NCBI GenBank assembly: GCA_016124425.1
Contig: WGNT01000174.1
Coordinates: 1-42,440 of the forward strand
Source of the DNA: Cytophagales bacterium
GTDB taxonomy: Bacteria > Bacteroidota > Bacteroidia > Cytophagales > Cyclobacteriaceae
Direction of reading: 5' to 3'
DNA: 42,440 nt
A program made the translations under genes and the position numbers. The notes below the pieces were generated by a model, which was not told the DNA's origin, did not search any database, and saw only the letters and a program-made list of their open reading frames with translations. Positions 1 to 7,561 of this stretch are shown here, in pieces. The stretch's first letter is position 1. Each line of letters begins with the position of its first letter.

Positions 1-46
1 CGAATTTTTCCTTTAGTAACTTTTATCATTAAATTGAAAAATAATA

Positions 47-77
47 AAAAGGCCCGGGCAAAAAGCCTAGGCCTTTT
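47..77 (-). terminator. Intrinsic terminator of the DinB-fold gene
   Basis: An inverted repeat AAAAGGCC / GGCCTTTT (47-54 and 70-77) with a 15-nt loop lies just past the stop of the minus-strand DinB-like gene. Read on the minus strand it is followed by a T-rich run, as expected of a Rho-independent terminator. The A-rich arm could also make it work on the plus strand. Confidence 0.7.
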
Positions 78-101
78 CTGTTTGGTAACAAATGATTGCT
101 A

Positions 102-599
102 CTATCTCTCCCAGAAGTTTGGCGGCGTAATCCCTAGCGCTCGCAGATAAACATAGGCCTGTCCCCGGTGGTGAATTTCATTGTCAATAAAGTAGAGAAG
201 GCTACAATAGACCATGTCTTCATACTGCCCAAAAGCAACTGCTGTATCTTGAAAATGTCCGGTGGGAATTTTCGCCCACCAGTGATTTAGTTCTTCCGTA
301 GCTTGGTCCCAAGCCTCAAGAAGTTTCTGCTTGCTGTTGCCCAAATCCACGTTTTCATTCAGGGTTTCCCATTTATCAGTGGCCATTCCCTTCGCTCCTG
401 GCACCGCAATAGCGAGAAGCTCCTTTGCCATTTCTCCGAATGGACGCATACCTCCGACACTAAAGGTAAAAAGCTGATCTTCCGGAAAGGCTTCAATTAC
501 CCTTCGGGTCAGGCTACGGTGCCCCTGCCAATGGGCCAATAATTGCTCTTTGCTAATGATTTCTGTAGTCATCGGGTAAGATACTTTACTATTCTCCAT
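102..599 (-). CDS. DinB-fold (DinB/YfiT-like) protein
   Basis: A 165-residue protein of the length usual for the DinB/YfiT four-helix-bundle superfamily. Visible hallmarks are an N-terminal helix with a His (LAHWQGHRSL), a second His helix (ELNHWWAKIP) and the C-terminal motif DNEIHHRGQAYVYLRALG. In this family the histidines form a metal site, and members include thiol-dependent transferases and stress-induced proteins. The substrate cannot be told from sequence. It is divergent from the WYL regulator at 753, and an inverted repeat lies between them, so regulation by that neighbour is likely but inferred. The chosen ATG is the longest; an in-frame ATG ten codons in (MTTEII) is an alternative. 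Confidence 0.85.
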   Translation of the reverse strand: MENSKVSYPMTTEIISKEQLLAHWQGHRSLTRRVIEAFPEDQLFTFSVGGMRPFGEMAKELLAIAVPGAKGMATDKWETLNENVDLGNSKQKLLEAWDQATEELNHWWAKIPTGHFQDTAVAFGQYEDMVYCSLLYFIDNEIHHRGQAYVYLRALGITPPNFWER

Positions 600-657
600 A
601 ATATTCCTGGTTATATTTTGATGTATAAAACTGATAATTCAAAGTAAGTCCTCCACG

Positions 658-675
658 CTGACAGCCCTGTGTCAG
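658..675. promoter_or_regulatory. Perfect inverted repeat, candidate operator
   Basis: CTGACA-6 nt-TGTCAG is a perfect dyad in the 153-bp gap between the divergent DinB-like and WYL genes. On the minus strand it ends about 10 nt before a near-consensus -7 element (TTACTTTG), so a protein bound here would sit over the -33 region of the DinB-like gene. Binding by the WYL protein is inference from position only. Confidence 0.4.
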
Positions 676-752
676 TAGGGTTAGAAAAAAATATTTCTTT
701 TTTTACCCCCTTTTCAAATTACTATCTTTATCGGATACTATCAATCTCCTAA

Positions 753-1718
753 ATGAACCGGCTGGACAGACTTACCTCCATCTTAACCCATTTACAGACA
801 AAACGGTCCGTTACTGCGCAGGAACTGGCAGAGCGGTTTCGTATAAGCCTGCGCACGGTTTATCGCGATGTACGCTCCCTAAATGAGGCCGGTGTACCTG
901 TTGTCGGCGAACCCGGACTTGGCTATTCGCTCGTTGAGGGCTATAGGTTGCCTCCGGTAATGTTCACAAAAGAGGAGGCCTTGTCTTTTTTGGTCGCCGA
1001 AAAAATCATAGCACAGGCAACTGATCGCGCAAGTAGCAGCCATTTTCAGAGCGCACTATTCAAAATCAAGTCAGTGCTCAAAGCTGCCCAAAAAGATGTG
1101 CTGGAAACGCTGGCAGATCAAATTGCGGTTATTCCCAAGTCCCATGAATTGCCCTCTGCCGTTCGCGACAGGGCCTTGCAGCTACTTGTCCAAAGCTTAT
1201 CCGATAGTCGCGTGATTACGCTTGAATATACCGCCTTTGAGCCGGAGATAACTACACGCCGAATGGTTGAACCCGTTGGAATCTATTATTCTTTCGAACA
1301 ATGGTATCTTATCGCTTGGTGTCGCCTTAGAACGGACTACAGAACCTTCAGATTAGACAGAATGACCGAAATAATCCCAAGTGAAGAACGGTTCAAAAAT
1401 CACCATCCATCCTTAAAGGAGTACCTCGATGCCGTCAAGCGGGAACAACAACTTACCAAAGTCGTCATGGATGTTTCCCTTGAAGCGGTCAAGTACCTTC
1501 GGGTACAAAAGTACAATCAGGGGTTCGTCATGGAGACGAAAAAAGAAAACAGCGTTGAAATGACGTTCATGACGTGCCACTTGGAGGGATTTGCGAGATG
1601 GGCGATTATGCTTGGAGATTATATTCAGATCATCGAACCGGAAGAACTAAAATCCAGCATGCACGAACTTCTCCTAAAAATGTTGAAAAAAGTGGAAGAA
1701 AAAAATCAGATTTCCTAA
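753..1718 (+). CDS. WYL-domain transcriptional regulator (YafY/DeoR-like)
   Basis: A 321-residue transcription factor. Residues 1-60 form an HTH_11/DeoR-type winged helix (MNRLDRLTSILTHLQTKR, then AQELAERFRISLRTVYRDVRSL as the recognition region). Residues from about 140 to 215 match a WYL ligand-sensing domain (VITLEYTAFEP, IYYSFEQWYLIAWCRLRTDYRTFRLDRM), followed by the usual C-terminal WCX-like extension. The family senses nucleotides, nucleic acids or small metabolites, and such genes commonly control a divergent neighbour, here the DinB-like gene at 102-599. The Nramp-like transporter follows 60 bp downstream on the same strand and may be co-transcribed. A TATCTTTA box (724-731) is a possible -7 element. 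Confidence 0.9.
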   Translation: MNRLDRLTSILTHLQTKRSVTAQELAERFRISLRTVYRDVRSLNEAGVPVVGEPGLGYSLVEGYRLPPVMFTKEEALSFLVAEKIIAQATDRASSSHFQSALFKIKSVLKAAQKDVLETLADQIAVIPKSHELPSAVRDRALQLLVQSLSDSRVITLEYTAFEPEITTRRMVEPVGIYYSFEQWYLIAWCRLRTDYRTFRLDRMTEIIPSEERFKNHHPSLKEYLDAVKREQQLTKVVMDVSLEAVKYLRVQKYNQGFVMETKKENSVEMTFMTCHLEGFARWAIMLGDYIQIIEPEELKSSMHELLLKMLKKVEEKNQIS

Positions 1719-1778
1719 CTATCTTTCCTACCTGAAAGTAAAAAAACGGCCTCAACCACCCACTAAACGACCTCCAAC

Positions 1779-3032
1779 TTGAACGCAAGTACTTTCTTAA
1801 AAACCCTAGGTCCAGGAATACTTTTCGCAAGTACGGCAATAGGTGTATCACACCTTGTCCAAAGTACCAAAGCCGGAGCGGAATACGGCTTTGCCCTTGT
1901 TGGATTTATCGTAGCCGCCAATCTATTTAAATGGCCTTCTTTCGAATTTGGGTCCCGGTACGCCACTGCAACCGGGAGATCACTAATTGACGGATATCAG
2001 CTTCTAAGCCCGTGGTTTCTTCGGATGTACTTGCTGATTAACCTGCTTTCCATGTTTTTTGTCAATGCGGCAGTGACCTTTGTCGCCGCTGGGTTTCTAC
2101 AGAGTGTCTTGGGGATATCGCTACCACCTCGTTTCTTTTACCTGCCTACTTTGGGATTATTCGTATTTTCCTACCTTTTTCTTGTTTGGGGAAGGTACTC
2201 CCTCCTGGATAAAGGTATTAAAGTCATCGGCACTTTTATGTTAGTTACGACGCTGTTGGCATTCTTCATCGCCCTAATCAAGGGCCCGGAGCAGCCTTTG
2301 GTATTCCAGCCTTTTGGGGATTTGGTAAGCTTGGATTCCATCCCCTTTATCATAGCGCTGATGGGGTGGATGCCTTCGGCAATAGATTCTTCGACTTGGA
2401 ATAGCCTGTGGACCTTGGAACGAACCAAGCAAAGTGGCTATCAGCCCTCTGTTAAGGAAACGGTATTTGAGTTTAATGTCGGTTATTGGACCTCGGCGGT
2501 GTTGTCTCTTTGTTTTGTAGTACTTGGAGCCTACCTCCTTTTTGGTACCGGAAAAGTACTTCCGGACAACAACGTCGCCTTCGCCTCCGGTGTAGTAAGC
2601 TTATATGCCGCCAACCTCGGCGCTTGGACCTTTCCGATAATTGCTAGCGCAGGATTTACGATTATGATAGGCACCTGCATTGGTGTGATGGATGGTTACG
2701 CCCGTTCTACTTCCCGGACCATTGCATTGATGCGGGGTAAAGAAGAAAGCCGCAAAGGATATGCGGTATGGCTAACTTTAATCGCAATAGGCGGCTTTGT
2801 GGTAATTGCCTTTTTTATCAGGGAGTTTAACCGTCTGATCGGCATTGCTACAACGATATCCTTTCTCATCGCGCCGGTTATTGCCTTCTTAAACTACCGG
2901 CTTACATTTAGCAAGCACCTAACCAAGGAACAACAACCGGGTACGTCCATGCGGGTATTAGCGTTGGCAGGTATCTTGTTTCTTTTAGTGTTTTCACTAG
3001 GAATGATTTTTTTCAACTGGTTTGTTCAATAG
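1779..3032 (+). CDS. Nramp-family transporter with non-canonical metal-site residues
   Basis: A 417-residue polytopic inner-membrane protein with about 11 hydrophobic segments. The N-terminus (LKTLGPGILFAS, then QSTKAGAEYGFAL) aligns well with Nramp TM1. The start is TTG at 1779, supported by alignment with the family N-terminus; no ATG is suitably placed. The DPGN motif that binds Mn/Fe in TM1 is replaced here by GVSH, and the TM6 MPH motif reads MPSAID. Metal coordination must therefore differ from MntH-type proteins, or the substrate is not a transition metal. It lies 60 bp downstream of the WYL gene. Family membership is firm by eye; the substrate is unknown. Confidence 0.8.
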   Translation: MNASTFLKTLGPGILFASTAIGVSHLVQSTKAGAEYGFALVGFIVAANLFKWPSFEFGSRYATATGRSLIDGYQLLSPWFLRMYLLINLLSMFFVNAAVTFVAAGFLQSVLGISLPPRFFYLPTLGLFVFSYLFLVWGRYSLLDKGIKVIGTFMLVTTLLAFFIALIKGPEQPLVFQPFGDLVSLDSIPFIIALMGWMPSAIDSSTWNSLWTLERTKQSGYQPSVKETVFEFNVGYWTSAVLSLCFVVLGAYLLFGTGKVLPDNNVAFASGVVSLYAANLGAWTFPIIASAGFTIMIGTCIGVMDGYARSTSRTIALMRGKEESRKGYAVWLTLIAIGGFVVIAFFIREFNRLIGIATTISFLIAPVIAFLNYRLTFSKHLTKEQQPGTSMRVLALAGILFLLVFSLGMIFFNWFVQ

Positions 3033-3142
3033 CCTACGTTCTGTTCCACCCTAGCGCAAAACATCCCATACACACTACTCTATTCTGGCTTTTTCGTATT
3101 GTAGGAAGGCAATTAAGTACAGACCTGTTCTAATCCGACCGA

Positions 3143-4315
3143 TTACACACCCTTATCCAAAGAGACCCGCTTAAACAAATTCGATGTAATGTAAATTTTG
3201 AGCAATAACACGACGGCGATAAACCAACTAAGCGAGGAATACCCAATCAAGGATGCCATCTTACCAAATAGCAGCGGCATAATCGTGATGCCTATATAGG
3301 CGCTTGCCATTTGCATTCCGATGATGGTTTGTGAGTGCTTTTCGCCAAAATTCCGCGGGGTTTCGTGAATTAAACTAGGAAAGATGGGTGCACAACCCAA
3401 CCCTATAAGCAAAAATCCGGGCATTTGGGTGATGCTAAAAGGTAAGGACAGCACGACAATTCCTAATCCGATTATACCTTGTCCCAAATAAACCAACCGT
3501 TGATTATTTAGCCTAAGGGTAATAAAACCAGAAAATATGCGCCCAATGGTAATCCCTACATAATACAGCGAAACCAATGTCGCTGCTTCCGCAGCGGTAA
3601 ACCCTCTAACTCTAACGAGATAACTTGCACCCCAAAGGCCAAAGGTAGCTTCAATGGTACAGTAGAGAAAAAATACAGCAAGGGCAGATTTTATTCCCGG
3701 GATAGGAAGAAGCTTTCTGAAAGACGGCTCGGGTTCTGAAGGACCGTTTTCAACAGTGTCTCGATTTTGCCGGGTCCAAAGCGGAAATGATAGGAGCAAA
3801 AGGAGAACCAACCCTAATTGAATTAGGCCTACCGTCTTGTACCCGGCGGTCCATGACTCGCCCATAGCGAGGTACCGGCCCATAATGATAGGACCTATCG
3901 CTGCACCCACACCCCAAAAGCAGTGCAACCAATTCATGTGTCTTGCCTGATAGTGGATTGCTACGTAGTTATTCAACGCCACATCGACACAACCCGCACC
4001 TAATCCCAAGGGAATGGCCAAGAGGCCCAGAAAAAAAAAGGATGTGGTAAATGAAAAACCTAACAGTGCTAGCGCTGTTAGTAGCACGCTTGCGGTCGTT
4101 ACTGCGGATACACCGAAGCGTTTGATCAGCTTCGCACTGTACAAGCTTGAAATAACCGTCCCCGCAGCAACGATCATTGAAATAATTCCCGCAAAATGAA
4201 TGGGTGTCCCAAGGCTCCTATACATTGAAGGCCAAGCTGCCCCAAGCAGCGAGTCGGGTAATCCCAAGCTGATAAAGGCCAGGTAAATTACAATGAGCAG
4301 CAGTCTTTTTTTCAT
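3143..4315 (-). CDS. MFS transporter
   Basis: A roughly 390-residue major facilitator superfamily permease with 12 predicted membrane segments and a central hydrophilic linker (NRDTVENGPSEPEPSFRKLL). TM4 carries the segment GAGCVDVALNNYVAIHY, followed by MNWLHCFWGVGAAIGP. This pattern resembles the FucP/YbjJ-like branch of MFS sugar or multidrug transporters. The start is placed at MKKRLLLIV (4315) rather than the 4339 codon, because it gives a normal short positively charged N-terminus before TM1. It faces the Nramp-like gene convergently with about 110 bp between them. The substrate is not deducible. Confidence 0.85.
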   Translation of the reverse strand: MKKRLLLIVIYLAFISLGLPDSLLGAAWPSMYRSLGTPIHFAGIISMIVAAGTVISSLYSAKLIKRFGVSAVTTASVLLTALALLGFSFTTSFFFLGLLAIPLGLGAGCVDVALNNYVAIHYQARHMNWLHCFWGVGAAIGPIIMGRYLAMGESWTAGYKTVGLIQLGLVLLLLLSFPLWTRQNRDTVENGPSEPEPSFRKLLPIPGIKSALAVFFLYCTIEATFGLWGASYLVRVRGFTAAEAATLVSLYYVGITIGRIFSGFITLRLNNQRLVYLGQGIIGLGIVVLSLPFSITQMPGFLLIGLGCAPIFPSLIHETPRNFGEKHSQTIIGMQMASAYIGITIMPLLFGKMASLIGYSSLSWFIAVVLLLKIYITSNLFKRVSLDKGV

Positions 4316-4586
4316 TCGTTTACAATTTCTACTTGCCACAATTTGCCGCGGCTATCGACTGAACCTATTCCGATCAGACCCGGGAGAAGCGGGCAACGCA
4401 AATTAGCCCCATGGGCCGCATGCGCTATACCAAATGTATTTCCAACCTGTCTTACAGGATCCATTCATTAGCCTTTCTATGTTAAGAAAAAAGCTCAAAA
4501 TGTTTCTTATAAAATCCGTTATCTACACCGATCCTATTTACACCCTGGGTAATTCCGACAAAGCGGTATACAGGAAACTAGGCACA

Positions 4587-6122
4587 TCACTCTTTCGAAA
4601 TCACGGTGTTTTCTAGGATCAGGACATTGGGAATTTCGGATATGCCCCGAATGCGGAGCTTACTGTATTCGAGCGTATTGTGTAGGTACGTTCCCAACAC
4701 GATGTCCTTATCCCCGTCCCCATCAATATCGCCTACATCCATTGTCAACCATTTGCCCAACGCAGCCTCGGGGATATACCTCGGGAAGAAGTCCATATTC
4801 CCCCTGTTTTCAAAAAGAAGAAACTGGTATTCGGGGCTCTCAAGTTCATCGTAAAACGCTATCGTTGCAAGATCCATATCACCGTCTCCATCAATATCCA
4901 CCGGCATGGCCTTAGCGGCACCGTACTGGGGATAGAACCAGGCTTCTTCAAATACTCCCTTACCCTTATTTTCATAAATTCGAAACCCATGATAGGGTTT
5001 GGGAACTGCGGAGTAGTCCCAGTTATCCCCATTACTGACCAGTACATCCGGTTCACCGACCCCGTTCAGATCCTGCATCCCACAACAGCTGGCCCCCATC
5101 ACGGGAGTAAACTGAACGAGAATTTTCTCGGAATCGAATTCCCCATTTCCCTTGTTACAGAATACGGAAAGGCGCTCATTGCCCTGACAAAAGAGGGCAA
5201 CAATATCGAGGGTGCCATTCTTGTCCAGATCCGCAACGACCACGCGGCGAGCACCGGATCCGCCGAGACGCACCGGCTCCGCATCCAAATTTCCATCTTT
5301 GAAAATGAAAATGTTACCTCCGTTGTGGCCATAATTACAGAGAATAAGATCGGCTTTGCCATCATCCTCCAAATCCGCCCAACTCCCATCTACTGGTCTT
5401 GAAAGCCTGGCAGCGACCTGAGTCCACGCATTGGCCTGTAAATCCATCTCATACATGGCTCCCTGCGAAAGGTCACTAGGGGCAATGGATCCTATCGTAA
5501 GGAAATTATATATGTTGGGTGCCTTTTTAAAGAAATGTACCGCTGTACTTGAAATATCGGGAAGCGTAAACAACTCATCACTTGGCACCTTGACATAAAG
5601 CTGATTGCTCGTAGCATCAGAAATAAAAAGCTCTGCGCGTTCTTCATTGATCGCAACAAGGCTCGTTTTTGGGCTTTGGATGCCTTCTATAAAAAGTGTT
5701 TTTGGAGAAAAGCTGGATAGCTTCTCCGGAAGTTGACGTGCCTTCTGGGAGGGCAACGTATCAGGTGCTTCCGCGTTATAAAACGTCACGATCTGCTGAA
5801 AATCGGCGGCGGAAAGGAGGCTTGAAGCAGGATAAACACCAAGCCGCCTTAGTATGGCAATTTCCTCTTGCGTTTTGTTGGTCCATACGCCCAAACTATC
5901 CTGAGCCTCCCGAAACCCCATTAATGCGGCCATTTGAGGCAGTACCTTTTTGCTCCATATATCCTTTGGTAAAAGCGAAGGTGCTGCGTATGCGTGACAG
6001 GCACTGCAGTAACTTTCTGATAGTACTTTCCCATTAATGATGGCCTCACCTTGCGCCAAAACAGCGTCGCAAATCTGGAATCCCCAAATAATAAGCGTGA
6101 CTAATATTCGGTTTAGCGCCAT
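4587..6122 (-). CDS. Exported cytochrome c / FG-GAP (VCBS) repeat protein
   Basis: Starting at ATG 6122 gives MALNRILVTLIIWGFQICDAVLAQ, a good signal peptide; the longer start at 6149 adds nine polar residues. Mature residues 39-43 are CSACH, a single c-type haem site, within a domain that ends around residue 125 and contains Met residues (LPQMAALMG) that could be axial ligands. The rest is a beta-propeller of FG-GAP/VCBS repeats, visible as WADLEDDGKADLIL, VVADLDKNGTLDIV, MQDLNGVGEPDVLV, VDIDGDGDMDLATI and VGDIDGDGDKDIVLG; the DxDxDG loops bind calcium. It is probably periplasmic or surface-exposed. The role of the haem domain is unknown. No operon partner is visible: the next minus-strand gene upstream starts at 7072. 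Confidence 0.85.
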   Translation of the reverse strand: MALNRILVTLIIWGFQICDAVLAQGEAIINGKVLSESYCSACHAYAAPSLLPKDIWSKKVLPQMAALMGFREAQDSLGVWTNKTQEEIAILRRLGVYPASSLLSAADFQQIVTFYNAEAPDTLPSQKARQLPEKLSSFSPKTLFIEGIQSPKTSLVAINEERAELFISDATSNQLYVKVPSDELFTLPDISSTAVHFFKKAPNIYNFLTIGSIAPSDLSQGAMYEMDLQANAWTQVAARLSRPVDGSWADLEDDGKADLILCNYGHNGGNIFIFKDGNLDAEPVRLGGSGARRVVVADLDKNGTLDIVALFCQGNERLSVFCNKGNGEFDSEKILVQFTPVMGASCCGMQDLNGVGEPDVLVSNGDNWDYSAVPKPYHGFRIYENKGKGVFEEAWFYPQYGAAKAMPVDIDGDGDMDLATIAFYDELESPEYQFLLFENRGNMDFFPRYIPEAALGKWLTMDVGDIDGDGDKDIVLGTYLHNTLEYSKLRIRGISEIPNVLILENTVISKE

Positions 6123-6581
6123 TTTTTCACTAGAGTCAATTATTTCCAACCATTCACTAAAACTCCGTATGCAGTAGACCTGAAACTGCTGTTGCGTTTG
6201 AAGACAGTGATTTCACGCTTGTGGAATCCAACCGTTCGCTGTACAGCCAATAGCTAATCAACATAACGCAACACGTTCAACAAGGCCATCAAACCCCACC
6301 CGAAATAAATCCCCAACGCTTAATTCCACGATACGGCAGGGCCGGTAAGATAGGATTTATCTTTTTCGATAATTTCGGCCAATTTACTACGATCTACAAC
6401 AACTTTCCCGCTTTTTCACGCAAACTATCCCCGGCATGGGAAATTTTTGGTACCCGCACGGATGGAAAACAGGTGTCTGAAATGACGCAATAAAAAAATC
6501 AACGAGTCGAAACTCAGGCAGGCCAATCATTTCCGGTATAAATCCGCCATGTGAAACAGTTGGGTGCATTTCAAAAAAAAA
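6123..6581. other. Intergenic region without a supportable gene
   Basis: About 460 bp between the cytochrome/FG-GAP gene and the terminator of the next minus-strand gene. A 60-codon minus-strand open frame (6387-6569) exists but has no start context and no recognisable protein features. No promoter for the downstream gene could be picked out with confidence. I see nothing else in it. Confidence 0.4.
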
Positions 6582-6606
6582 GCCGTCAAACGCTACATTT
6601 GACGGC
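6582..6606 (-). terminator. Intrinsic terminator of the gene at 6614-7072
   Basis: A nine-base-pair perfect stem GCCGTCAAA / TTTGACGGC with a 7-nt loop. On the minus strand it is followed directly by a run of nine T (the A-run 6573-6581 on the plus strand). It lies only 8 nt after the stop of the uncharacterised minus-strand gene. Confidence 0.9.
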
Positions 6607-6613
6607 CTTCAAG

Positions 6614-7072
6614 CTACATTAACTGTTTGTAAATCAGCTCATTTTCTTTCTCTTGACGCTGTTGGATCGACAATAATTGGTTCAAGACGTTTCTAAAATG
6701 TTGTTCCCGATCAAGGGAGTTAAAGATTAGTTCCAAAAACGATTTTACTTCATGTTTCGCTTCAGCCTTAAAATAGAGGGTAAAGCTCTTAGCAGCGTGG
6801 TTGCTTTTTATGTAGGCTACGGGAGATCGGTACAAATCGCTCAGACCTCTCAACATTCCATATACGCCGGCCAATTTTTCTGATAATTCAAAGGAAACCT
6901 CAGCAAACGTATCCTTGCCTCCTGACTGCCGCCCTAGCAGCTTCACACCCTGCTGTTGCAGTGCCTCCCCCGGCCCCAGCACGTCCTGTAATGGATCATA
7001 TCGGCTCAACGTAAGATTAGAATGGGGGAATTCTTCATTGCTTTCTGTTGTAGTTTTCAAGGCAGTTACCAT
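6614..7072 (-). CDS. Uncharacterised 152-residue protein
   Basis: I do not recognise this family. The protein is hydrophilic, without signal peptide or membrane segment. It has a low-complexity start, a central region with LSEKLAGVYGMLRGLSDLYRSPV, and a C-terminal helical, charged tail (LNQLLSIQQRQEKENELIYKQLM) that may form a coiled coil. The start is set at MVTALKTT (7072): an excellent promoter ends at 7127 on the minus strand, so the longer open frame to 7156 would begin upstream of the transcript. It is a single-gene unit with its own promoter and terminator, hence very probably a real, expressed gene. Its neighbours give no clue to function. Confidence 0.75.
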   Translation of the reverse strand: MVTALKTTTESNEEFPHSNLTLSRYDPLQDVLGPGEALQQQGVKLLGRQSGGKDTFAEVSFELSEKLAGVYGMLRGLSDLYRSPVAYIKSNHAAKSFTLYFKAEAKHEVKSFLELIFNSLDREQHFRNVLNQLLSIQQRQEKENELIYKQLM

Positions 7073-7126
7073 ATCTCTTTGTTTTAGTCTACTTATTCTT
7101 ACGGATAATTGTTTCAATTTCAGTGA

Positions 7127-7158
7127 CAAATATACAAAAGAAAATTCATTAATCAAAT
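7127..7158 (-). promoter_or_regulatory. Consensus Bacteroidota promoter (-33 TTTG, -7 TATATTTG)
   Basis: Read on the minus strand, TTTG (7158-7155) is followed after 20 nt by TATATTTG (7134-7127). This matches the Bacteroidota primary sigma consensus TTTG-N19/20-TAnnTTTG. Transcription should start near 7121, leaving a 5' leader of about 50 nt before the ATG at 7072. Confidence 0.75.
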
Positions 7159-7231
7159 TACCCTATAGATTTAATAGGGAATTATTTTCTATTTATTTGT
7201 CTAATCCCTTCATTAATTTGAACCCAAAAAA

Positions 7232-7475
7232 TACTCAACGATAAATCAATTTGACCTTCAAAGTATATTTAAAAGTAGAACCACGGAGGACACGGAGGAT
7301 TTTTACATAAAGCTTTGTGCTCTTTGTGCCATCTTTGTGTCCTTCGTGGTCTTTTTAGCTAAATCTGAAAGAGTGATCTACGGCGTCGGGTTTTCTCTTA
7401 AGAGTTTCTTGGTATTAGGATAGTTCATAGATTTCGAATATTGAAGGAGTGCCTAGTTCTAAACTGTTATTACAC
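7232..7475. repeat. Palindromic intergenic repeat, copy A
   Basis: First of three related copies. It begins near ACTCAACGATAAATCAATTT, continues through CTTCAAAGTA and AAAAGTAGAACCACGGAGGA, and contains a second arm GTGTCCTTCGTGGTCTTTTT (about 7338-7357) that is the inverted partner of the first (ACCACGGAGGACAC at 7281). A conserved tail follows (TTTTCTCTTAAGAGT, then ATAGATTTCGAATATTGAAG). Copies B (12010-12201) and C (21721-22048) share long stretches. No protein is encoded, and the function is unknown. Confidence 0.85.
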
Positions 7476-7485
7476 TTCCTGATGT

Positions 7486-7493
7486 AGGTTTGA
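7486..7493 (+). promoter_or_regulatory. Candidate -7 element (TAGGTTTG) of the M28 peptidase gene
   Basis: TAGGTTTG matches TAnnTTTG and lies 69 nt before the chosen ATG at 7562. No convincing TTTG -33 box is seen at the right distance. It lies just beyond repeat copy A and argues against the earlier non-ATG start at 7490. Confidence 0.35.
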
Positions 7494-7561
7494 AATTGTT
7501 CCTATTTCCTTTTAAAATTCCACTTTTCGTCCTACATTCACCAATTACCAACCCTATTCCA

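Noticed and set aside
7490..7561. Earlier non-ATG start for the M28 peptidase
   Set aside because: It overlaps the likely -7 element (7486-7493) and would place 24 residues before a complete signal peptide.
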